From contig CM072513.1 in NCBI GenBank assembly GCA_036898135.1, positions 33,769,691 through 33,833,690 on the forward strand: DNA of 64,000 nt, in the 5' to 3' direction. Under the pieces are notes generated by a model. It was given only the letters and a program-made list of their open reading frames with translations. It did not search any database and was not told the origin of the DNA. The translations under genes were made by a program, and so were the position numbers. Each line of letters opens with the position of its first letter. The stretch's first letter is position 1. Positions 10,975 to 19,632 of this stretch are shown in pieces. The stretch comes from Oncomelania hupensis. Its lineage: Eukaryota; Mollusca; Gastropoda; Littorinimorpha; Pomatiopsidae.

Positions 10975-11452
10975 CAGTGGAGTCCACCTATAACGAACCT
11001 TGGAATAACGAACACCCGCGATTAGCGTACTACCATCCATTTCCCGACACACTCCCTTCTTTGTCTTACTATTTAATCCCTTCCTATAACGAACAAATCC
11101 AGCTAGGCAAATAACGAATCTCCGCTTGTAACGAACCCTTTGCGTATTCCCTTGGCCTACTTAGCCTCAGTTGGCTCATCGCCAATAGCGAACAGCAGCA
11201 GAAGCAAGCCAGTTCGTACATAGGTCAACCAGGCCTTGAAGTCTTAACTGTCATTGGCTGCTATAAATAGCCTTGAATGAAGTCATTGTTGATAAACTTC
11301 GTAGGCCTAGATCGATCTACGTACTGTATGTTGTGATGTGTACTCATCACCGGTGTGTACTTCCGTTTACAGTACAAATCTCTACAGCGAATCCCGCTTG
11401 TAACGAACCCGAAATTTCCCCCCTTGAGATTCGTTATACCCGGACTCCACTG
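10975..11452. mobile_element. pogo/Tigger-like MITE with subterminal TAACGAA repeats
   Basis: Terminal inverted repeats CAGTGGAGTCC...TATAACGAA (23 bp with three mismatches) sit between TA dinucleotides at 10973-10974 and 11453-11454, as expected of Tc1/mariner-pogo elements. Inside are about eight copies of TAACGAA or close variants in both orientations, probably transposase-binding motifs. No transposase is encoded. Length 478 bp. Confidence 0.85.
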
Positions 11453-12271
11453 TACTAATAATAATTAATATACTATGCAAAATATTTGACAACATCGCTC
11501 CAATTATAAGGTCACTAGAGGTGTCTAAAGTTGTTCATATGGGTACTTGGAAGCAGGACTCCCCATTTCGAGATCAGGCCTTAGAATCACCGATCAGGCA
11601 TGAGAAGTACGTCTTAAATAAATGTTACAATTGGTCCTGAAAACATGCCTTAAAATCTAGATCTAATAATAATAATAAAACAGGATGCTATATACGCGCC
11701 TTTCCACAAATCAATCATGCTCAAAGCGCGGCGATCTATACCAACATACAGTGCGAGAAGATAGTGAAAGAGATGTTATTGTTAAGCGAGGAAAAAGTTT
11801 TTTTTATCCGACTCCCGAGCGAGTGTCCGATTGAAGAATGTTTACTGTTTCGGGAAGAGAGGTATCTAAAATTAGCACTGCCATGTAACTAAAAAGTTAT
11901 TTTTGGTTTACCTTCTGCACTATCAACCAATCACAAAGCTCCTAATTCGTCGAGCTATACTTAGAAAGTGTCGTCTTAGTTCGATGTGATGTACTCATGG
12001 GTTTGTGACGCATATTATGTAGATGTTACTTCCTTTGTTTCACTACGAAACCATCAATCATGGTGTTTATCCGTCATTTTTTTCCCCACTCCTTAAAATG
12101 CTTAACCCTCTAACCTCCACAGGAGCCTAAGCCTTATCTGCTTCTGTTTCCTAGGTTAACTTTAGGCAAGTAACTCCGTTAAAATGCTACACCATGCACA
12201 TACAAAAAATAATTAAAAATGCACCACCCAAAATTATGTTCCACTCATCATTATTAATAAATCAACCACAT
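11453..12271. other. No gene recognised; contains a dispersed repeat piece
   Basis: At about 11680-11750 a GGATGCTATATACGCGCC...AAAGCGCGGCGATCT block recurs in variant form at 51625-51680 and 62398-62420, an unidentified dispersed repeat. The remainder shows no coding or structural signal. Confidence 0.5.
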
Positions 12272-13735
12272 TGTGACGTGGGGTTTTATTGTTGCTGGGC
12301 TCTGCACAATGGAATGCTGTAACCCTCACATCTTATTTTATGAGTATGACTATGGGGACCGCTAGTGAGTCACCAGGTGAATTACTTTAATACATTTATT
12401 TGTTTAGCTCGGTCTGTGTTAAGGCTGGGGTACAGAGATAGATAAGATAGAAAAATGGTAAAAGATCACTGTCACACTAGCTAAAAGTAGCTTTCACACG
12501 GCTATGGATCATATGTAGTCCAGCCACTTGATAACAGTCAAAATCACACATTTATTTCTCCTACTCTATACACGATCTTCGAAGTACGAATCTAACTTAA
12601 AGTTCAATTGTCAATGCGAATGGTTCGCTCGCTAATAATCTAGGCAGCTACTTTTTCTTCATCGGGCACTGGCTACTAGCGTTCATGAAGAATGGACTTC
12701 TGTGGTCCTTTTGATACAGTTTTAGTGCACTGTTTCCTGGGCACTTAACTGAGTGGTTTCGTGGTTGAAGCGCTGCGTTGAGGTAGCTTCTACAACACGC
12801 TGTGTTGTAATTGCTTGTGTTCGACAGGTGGGCTATCTGCACTCGATGCTGTAGATGCCTCGGCAGCCAATTTAAATCGTAGATTAGGTTCTATTCTTTG
12901 CTGAGTTGGGCTCACGATATCCCGCCTGCTCGTCTGTAACATATGAGACGAAATTCTGCACAACCCTGAATAATAGGTCTGTGCAGAGCGTCTCACTGAA
13001 AGCCAAAGTAGCCCTCAGTGATAGCTCCACATTTCTATACATAAGCGACGAACATTCTGCTAAGTCGGTGGTCCACTGGAATCTCCACTCTTATTTCCTA
13101 TACATACATAAATTCGTAGTGAATGTTTATAATATTATTAATTCTTTATGTGTATAGTTAGCCACGAATTTATGTATGTATAGGAAATAATTAAGAGTGG
13201 AGATTCCAGTGGACTTTGTTGTGTTGTTTGTGGACTATATATAGGTTAAACAACAGTGGTTCCATCAGGTATACAACATGGCGTCAAACCCGGTCGTGCT
13301 TGACACGTGGTCGGCTTCTCCACGTGGTAAGGCAAAGTCGGACTAACAATTAAAATCTACTCTAGGCATAAAAAATTCCACAAACATAATTTCAACAATA
13401 ATATAAATATACATCACGATGAAACAGAAGTATGTTCATTTACCTCTTCGACAATGTCAGGCCGTGGCTACTTGATTGAATTCGAAAATTCACCAAGCAC
13501 TGCTGTCTAATCTTCTCAGGAGAGATTCTGCTAGAAAGTAGCTGTGTACTGCTTAGCGTCTCAAACTAGACTGACCTCCTATCTGGCTTTCTGAATCAGC
13601 CAGAACTGGTTCTAACCACTCTACCTGTGTCCCGATTGGCTGAAACAATCTAAATCTAAGATACCTTAATCGTCTGCTATAGACTACAGTAACCTTCTAA
13701 GTTTTACTACTGCTAAACAAGCCTGATATCTGGAA
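12272..13735 (-). mobile_element. Long-LTR element copy (relative of 55512-57038)
   Basis: Reverse-complement alignment by eye shows extended similarity to 55512-57038, including the AATAAATGTGTGATTTT poly(A)-signal region, the TATCAAGTGGCTGGACTACA block and the terminal CCACGTCACA. The low-coordinate end TGTGACG (12272-12278) is intact apart from one change. The other terminus (expected CGTGACA near 13740) is missing, so the copy is truncated. An inverted duplication inside it is listed separately. Confidence 0.75.
13071..13214. repeat. Inverted repeat (about 48-bp arms)
   Basis: GTCCACTGGAATCTCCACTC...ATAAATTCGTAG at 13071-13118 is the reverse complement, with a few gaps, of 13164-13214. 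The loop is about 45 bp. The related LTR copy at 56100-56205 has only one arm, so the hairpin arose in this copy. Confidence 0.85.
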
Positions 13736-13966
13736 AACATAGATAATAATTCCACTACTAAAATCAGGAAAAAATATATATGAATCTTTAGCTACCATCC
13801 TATTGCACTTACATCGCATGCTGGAAAAATAATGGAAAAAATAATATTGAATAGGCTATTGACTATTGTACTATTGTGAAAAAAATAGTTATCCCAGAAA
13901 ATCAAGCATGTTTAAAAAAAAGGTAGTTCAACAGTTGATCATTGAGTTAAATTAGCAAGACATTGT

Positions 13967-15102
13967 TGGAGAGAGTTAGGCATCCTTGACGCACACCGAT
14001 TGTTGTTCTGAACCAGTTCACGATGGCGCTGGTGTGGAGGATTGCGCTGGTCCACTCTCACTCACTGTCTTCTTCTTGGGAGGATTTCTTCTTCTTCTTT
14101 GTTCTGGGCACATGCTAGAACTGATGTCGTGATGAGTCTCCATTTGGTGTGTGGTTGTAAACGTCAGAGCAGTACTCTGTCCATCTATCCAAGACTTCTT
14201 GTTCTTCTGTAAGGCAAATATATGCCAGACTTGCTTTGGATAGTGGAGACCTTGGGCTGTTTAACACTTTTCAGCCGCTTCACAGTCTGGGAGGCCTTCT
14301 TGATGTTGTTCTTGTTCAGACTGTTCCCTATTTCCTGGCATTGATCTGCTATCCAGTTTTTCTTTGATGTGCTCATGTCTTTTTGGATGTCATTGTTGAT
14401 TTTTTGGTAGACATTCATTAGCTCCCTGTGAGCTTTCTTTTTCTCTTTCATCTCTCTTTGTCACACTGCAGGTGTGATTCACTGTTTCTCCTTTGGGCGG
14501 TGCTTGCCAAGGATCTCAGTGTCACAGCTGAGTTGAAGGTGGTGGTCATGGTGTTATCATCTACTTCACGAGCTCCCAAAATCAACCGTGGTGCAAATGT
14601 CTCTCCATTTGTGGCTTGGAATATTTTTGCCACCTCTGGGTCTTGCAGTTTGCCCAGGTCAAACTTCAGTCTGGTGCACTTTGCTGTGTTTAGTATGTCC
14701 AAGTGGAGCCGGAAGGATATCATCATGAATCGTGGTCACTTCCGATGTCTGCTCCTGGAAAAGTGCGTGTCTTGCCAATGTTGATGCTTGATCTGAAGCC
14801 TGTCTTGACCATGATGTAATCAACCTGGTTGTGATGCTCTCCGCTGAGACTGTGCCATGTCCATCTGGATTTTTTTTGGAGACGTAGAGTGTTTGCCAAT
14901 ATCAGATTGTTGTATCTGACAAACCCTTAAGAGTCTCGGACCCCTGTCATTTGTCTCGTTATTGCATTGGGTGGTGCGCATATTGGTCAACCTTGTCCTT
15001 CTTCTGCATTTGGTCAAGGACAGCCTGTAAATGTTCGTAGAAATCTTCGACTTCGCTGTCATCATAGTCTGATGTGGGGACATAGGCCTGGATGATCATG
15101 AT
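13967..15102 (-). mobile_element. RTE-like LINE copy, internally deleted, 3' part
   Basis: Minus-strand translation matches the + copy at 31788-34959: CTRLKFDLGKLQDPEVA (about 14650), VKRLKSVKQPKVSTIQSKSG (about 14240), then a shortened RT end at about 13970 (IGVRQGC region). Large parts of the RT are missing. The upstream (5') continuation is at 15746-15806, separated by a solo LTR. No open frame remains. The plus-strand ORF at 14428 is its antisense shadow. Confidence 0.85.
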
Positions 15103-15745
15103 TGTTACGTTGAAACGCGCATGATGGTGCGTGTGAAATGTGCATGATATTATGTGTGAAGCGCGCGCGATAGATCTGTTCGTTTTATTTGGCAAAGCAT
15201 GCAATAATAGAGTGTATTTACCTTTGATTTGAGTTTGCATTGTTGTTAGAAGAAGCTTTGTATAACGTTGATAATTTTCGTTAGTCGATATTATTGGAGA
15301 ATTCTCTAGATCTGCGTGTTTACTGTCGATAGAAACTTGTAGAAGTTTGAGAACGTTCCGGGAAGGTGTATAGAGATGTATGACGTAAGACAGTGATGAC
15401 GATCTTTAATTCTGATTGGTTGTAATGCGTCATTTCTAGAACGTCCTGAGGTCATCTCGAGTTGAGAGAAAAAATATATAATGGACACACTGTGTTGTCG
15501 AGTAGAGATTGTTGATAGTGAGTTGGAAAGTAAAAAGTTGAGAGTGGAAAGGCGATTGAGCGATTGTATGCAGTTGTTGATGTGTGCTGAATAAAAGTGG
15601 AAAACTTCATACGAAGACTTTGTCTTGTTGCTGAGTGAGAAGGCTGCGTGGATAAACGAATCTGAGTTACACCTTATCAGGATTTCAGCATTGGGGCTGA
15701 ATCAGATACTGATAGAAAAACACCATCATCGATTCGAGTGTAACA
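15103..15745 (+). mobile_element. Solo LTR (family L1), copy 1
   Basis: Starts TGTTACG and ends GTAACA. It contains a conserved TGACGTAAGACAG motif (about 15388), a TATA-type AAATATATAATGG (about 15473) and an AATAAAAG signal (about 15590), the arrangement of an LTR promoter and polyadenylation region. It splits an RTE-like LINE. Flanks share only GAT at once, so the 5-bp duplication is blurred. It matches copy 2 (17396-17975) along its whole length. Confidence 0.8.
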
Positions 15746-15803
15746 GATATTGAAAGGGGCTGCTCTCTGGGCGGCAACCCATAACAGTGGCTAGAAATAG
15801 AAT

Positions 15804-15806
<3 letters not shown>
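15746..15806 (-). mobile_element. RTE-like LINE copy, 5' remainder
   Basis: Reverse complement reads CTAGCCACTGTTATGGGTTG, the same endonuclease-region sequence as 32427-32446. It continues the copy at 13967-15102 across the LTR insertion. Confidence 0.8.

Positions 15807-15868
<62 letters not shown>
15807..15868. repeat. (CT)n microsatellite
   Basis: About 31 uninterrupted CT units. Confidence 0.98.
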
Positions 15869-15871
<3 letters not shown>

Positions 15872-15897
15872 ATGTCTTATTCTTTGCTTAATCATAA

Positions 15898-16005
15898 ATG
15901 GTACTAAGTAATGTTCAGTTTTGTTGGATACCATCTCATTGTGGTTTAATTCAAAATGAATGGGCAAACAAGAAAGCAAAAAAGGGGCAAGGAAAGAACA
16001 CACTG
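15898..16005 (+). pseudogene. RNase H domain fragment of a LINE
   Basis: The frame reads VQFCWIPSHCGLIQNEWANK, the C-terminal end of LINE-type RNase H domains (usual pattern FxWxPSHxGIxGNExAD). The expected Asp after GNEKA is Asn here, and nothing else of the domain is present. It derives from a different LINE clade than those elsewhere in the window, none of which shows RNase H. Confidence 0.7.
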
Positions 16006-16253
16006 CTATTCAAATTAATATCCCATTATAAAAAAATGAAATATACATCCCATTATAAAAAAAAGAAATATACATTACATTATTTTTTTTAAAAAGATAA
16101 AACGTAATTTTCTTAATTAAAAAATACAGTATATGATGAAAATTTGCAATATTATCGACCAATAATCTCTTTAGCACATTGTCTTGCTTTAAATTCTTGG
16201 AGAACAAATACTGCAAGGATATTGTTTGCATTTGCAAAAATAATATTACTATT

Positions 16254-16905
16254 CAGGGATGGATTTAACCGGAAATTACCGGTATTTTACCGGTTTGAGA
16301 ATAAAAATACCGGTTGAAAAATCAGTATCCGGTAGAGCCTACCGGTTCTTATTTTGTTTGACTGGTTTCAAAAATAAAGAAAAAGAGAAAGAAAAACAAG
16401 AGACATGAAGAGAGAGAGAGAGCCAGCCAGCCAGCCACGCTGATTATGTGTTTAGGGAGTGTATACGAGAGGCCTGCGAATGCGTTCAGTAGCCTTGCCA
16501 TATTCTTTGAGGTAATTAATACAGAATGATATAACATTGGCGGGCGCAAGGCTATCGTGAATACGGATAAATTAAACTCACGCACTTTTCGATTTTTTCT
16601 TCCTTCGTGCTCGTCGGTATGTATTGCGACAGTGGCAGAGATAGGCTAGTAATAATGAAGAAGCAAAAATCTCTTTTTTCATTTTTTGCTAGGGGGGAGA
16701 GGGGCGATAAAAGAAGTTTATGTGAAGACGAAGATATTTCTAATGAAACAGAAAGTGCATTAACAGAGTCGCCATCTTACATCTACTTATATAAAATAGT
16801 GACGCATTATTAAGCTTTGCTATGGGTCATACCGGTTTCCGTGACTGGCCTACCGGTTTGCGTTAGTGTGGGTTTGTTTACTGTGACGTCGTACCGGTTC
16901 TGCAA
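16254..16905 (+). mobile_element. hAT-like element, right end not found
   Basis: Begins CAGGGATGG, a common hAT terminus, followed by a cluster of TACCGGT motifs (16276-16350) that recurs at 16829-16903. Between them lies a transposase-like N-terminal ORF (16655-16813). The repeated ACCGGT motifs look like subterminal transposase sites at both ends of a deleted element. Confidence 0.55.
16655..16813 (+). pseudogene. Possible hAT transposase N-terminus
   Basis: Reads MKKQKSLFSFFARG, then a stretch rich in charged and Ser/Thr residues, ending at TAA 16811-16813. Starts of the form Lys-rich then LxSFF are usual in hAT proteins with TTF-type zinc fingers; no zinc finger or catalytic domain follows. 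Calling it hAT rests on this motif plus the flanking CAGGG terminus. Confidence 0.5.
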
Positions 16906-17395
16906 ATCCTTAGGACGATCACTGCTATATAAGTATAATTATAACATATCATTCATTACGCCAGTGTAACACCACCATATATTCCACTAAACATTCATAC
17001 GGTTCAAAGTAAAAATATTGATTATTGGATAATCATATCAAAATCTTTAATTAATATAGTCTTTTTTTGGACATTTTCTATAAAAATGACAGTCATATTC
17101 ATACACAGTCATCGCATAATGATGGCTTTAATTATGAGAAGATTGCATAAGGTTTAAGTTACTTCGTTATCAGATGTTAATATGTTATAATTTATTTATT
17201 TATTTTTGGTTTGAATTGTTGTTCTTCTTTGTATTTTACTACATTTTATATTATAAAATAAATGATTTATAAAGTTATAATAATATACAGTATTTTTAAT
17301 GTTTTTATTAATTTTTTGTTTTGTTTTTAATATTATTTTAATTTTATTATTATTATTACAATTTTTTTGTGTGTGCGAGAGAGGGACTTTATGTG

Positions 17396-17975
17396 TGTTA
17401 CGTTGAAACGCCCACGATAGTATTTGTGAGACGCGCACGATACTGATAGATCCGATCGTTTTGTTTTGCAAAGCATGCAATAATAGAGTGTATACCTTTG
17501 ATTTGATTTTGCATTGTAGTTGGAAGAAGCTTTGTATAATGTTGATAATTTTTGTTGGTGGGTATTAATGGAGAATTTTCTAGGTTTGCTTGTTTACTAT
17601 CGATAAATCTAATCGATACTATCGATAAATCGAGATGTTCTAACCTAAATAAGGTTATATGACGTAAGACAGTGATGACGAATTTCATTGTGATTGGTAA
17701 TAATTGCATCACGCTCGAACATTCGAACATTCTCTCGAGTATAGAGAGACTATATATATGTACCGCACTGTTTCAGTTCAGGAGAATAGAAAAAGAAAAG
17801 CGATTGTATGCAGTTGTTGATGTACGCTGAATAAAGTTGGAAAACTTCATACGACGACTCCTGCCTTGTTGCTGAGTGAACAGGTTGCGTGGATAAACGA
17901 ATCCAAATTACACTTATCAGGATTCAAGCATTGGGGCTGAATCAACTACTGATAAAACCAACCACCTGTGTAACA
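17396..17975 (+). mobile_element. Solo LTR (family L1), copy 2, with perfect 5-bp duplication
   Basis: TGTTAC...GTAACA, flanked by ATGTG at 17391-17395 and 17976-17980. It shares with copy 1 the TGACGTAAGACAGTGATGACG block, the TATATATATG promoter-like site (about 17752), the CTGAATAAAG signal (about 17828) and the GCATTGGGGCTGAATCA 3' part. No internal retroviral genes are present, so it is a recombination-derived solo LTR. Confidence 0.9.
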
Positions 17976-18018
17976 ATGTGTTATCCTCTCTGTATTTCTT
18001 TCCCTCACATAAGAGTAC

Positions 18019-18644
18019 CCCCCAAGGTTGTGCCGGGGATTTCAGTATAAATAGTATCCACACTTTCTGGAAATACAGTAATGCTTTAAATTCCCACTGT
18101 CGCTGTCTTTCTCCTTTGTTCTTTTTCATTCCTACTCTGTTCTATCAATCTACTATACTATCGTCTTTTTCGCTAGACCAGTCACCTTCCTTTTTTCTTG
18201 AAAACTTTTCCAGGACAAAACTCCTCATTTGTGTGTGAGGTCTGTGGGATCAGCTTGAGAATATTGGACCCTTTCTGCCAAATGGTCATTGGGGATTCCT
18301 ATGATATTATTATTTGGCAATGTTGGCATTTTATATACATGTTTTGTTGATATTTTATAATGATGTTTGTATTCTATTTTGTTTTTGTAAACGGCGCTTC
18401 AATAAATTAGAGTATAGCCTCAGCGTCCCCTGCATGGGATGTCTTTATTGTAAAGTGACCGGCTGGTGGATTGTCTTCAGTGTTACCACTAGGGTTGTCT
18501 CAGCAGATATTTTAAGCGGAATAGGTGTGAGTCCTCTTTCAGCAGCGAAGTTGTGGTCTTGATTTTGTGGTCCTGATTTGGCTCTTTGCAGTCCGCTGGA
18601 CCCTGTAACTTGTAAGCAATGAATAACTAAACTAAACATAAAGT
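18019..18644 (+). mobile_element. Retroposon R, copy D (full length)
   Basis: 626 bp between perfect 11-bp duplications CATAAGAGTAC (18008-18018, 18645-18655). It carries the 5' G-rich head, TTTCAGTATAAATAG, the whole R body, the 3' pairing region (GGTCC...GGACC) and a tail of ACTAA units. This longer form includes the GAGTCCTCTTTCAGCAG segment missing from copy B. Confidence 0.9.
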
Positions 18645-18699
18645 CATAAGAGTACGAACTGAGGTCTAGTCTGTGTACACATGCATTACTGTACACAAC

Positions 18700-18737
18700 A
18701 TGGACTTTAAAGATCCTGACGCTTATGTCCTCGATGG
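18700..18737 (+). other. Candidate upstream exon end of the 901-residue gene
   Basis: ATGGACTTTAAAGATCCTG starts a 38-base open stretch in a good initiation context (ACAACATGG), ending at a strong donor GG|GTGAGT. If spliced to the acceptor at 19582 it would not be in frame with ATG 19633; it would give a 45-codon ORF overlapping that start. It could be a leader exon, a regulatory upstream ORF, or chance. cDNA would decide. Confidence 0.3.
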
Positions 18738-19514
18738 GTGAGTGCCATAAACACTAGTACACCCATCATGCACTATAATAGGTCTCGTAGCCCCTGTCCA
18801 AGGTGGTGCTGCTCTTGCAGATGCTGAGCTTTTGCTGAAATGGCAGCAACGAATAAAATAAAAAAATTCACAAAGCAAAAAATTCACAAATGTGAAATGG
18901 TGGCTTTAGTTTTAATTTTCATTCCATGTACAGTAAGTACTAATACTATTATTTATTTTATTGACTAGACATTCCTGATGACGAGGGTGGAATGGTACCA
19001 GCTCATCGCGTGATCACTGTTGTGATTGTTTGTTGTCATAATAATGATAATACATAATTTGCTGTAGTTTGTTTATAATTGCGCGAGTTTTTATTTGGAG
19101 GTCAAGCCTCAATTTCATTTGAAGGTGAAGGTCATCTCGAGATCAAAGTAATTATTACTTTGCATTGTACATTTCATTTCAGTTTTTAATACTCATCAAT
19201 AATTTATGCTAATTTGCACTGGACACTAATTTTCTTGTAGAGTATTGTAAGTTCCATAATATGGATTATGTGAGTCATATGGGTTTTGCCCTTCTAGTTT
19301 AAAACTGAATCCATATTCATGATGTTGAATCCTCATTTTTATGTAGAATATTGTGAATAAGTTCCCTAAGGGGCAAATGAATTTATATGGGTGTTGCCTT
19401 TCTAGTTTAAATGTTAACACTCAGTTATTCACTTTTCACCAGTCTTTAGCTCATGGAGTTTAAAATTACAAGAAGTAGTCTTGACACTGTGACTGAGTGT
19501 ATCACTTTTATAAC

Positions 19515-19552
19515 AAGTCCGCTGGAACCTGTAAGCAATGGATATTTAACTA
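19515..19552 (+). mobile_element. Micro-retroposon: 38-bp R 3' end
   Basis: Only the last 38 bp of R (AAGTCCGCTGGAACCTGTAA and tail) between perfect 11-bp duplications ACTTTTATAAC (19504-19514, 19553-19563). It lies 30 bp upstream of the exon at 19583. Confidence 0.85.
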
Positions 19553-19582
19553 ACTTTTATAACACATCTTCTTTTATTTCAG
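19547..19582 (+). promoter_or_regulatory. 3' splice site with TE-derived branch point
   Basis: TAACTAAC at 19547-19554 fits a branch-point consensus about 30 nt before TTTTATTTCAG|TT. It is followed by a pyrimidine-rich tract (19567-19580). The TAACTA part belongs to the tail of the micro-retroposon. Confidence 0.65.
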
Positions 19583-19632
19583 TTGGAGTTGTCTCAAGGC
19601 AGTGGAGAGTTCCTTTCTGATTTTTCATCAAG
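19583..19632 (+). other. 5' UTR part of the 901-residue gene's exon
   Basis: 50 bases between the splice acceptor and ATG 19633. All upstream translation in the main frame is blocked by the TGA at 19618-19620, so the coding sequence does not extend into an earlier exon. Confidence 0.7.

Noticed and set aside
14428..14784. 118-codon plus-strand ORF
   Set aside because: Antisense of an RTE-like LINE fragment.
15103..17975. A complete LTR retrotransposon between the two similar LTRs
   Set aside because: The DNA between them is a LINE remainder, a microsatellite, an RNase H fragment and a hAT-like piece, and the right LTR has its own target duplication, so these are two independent solo LTRs.
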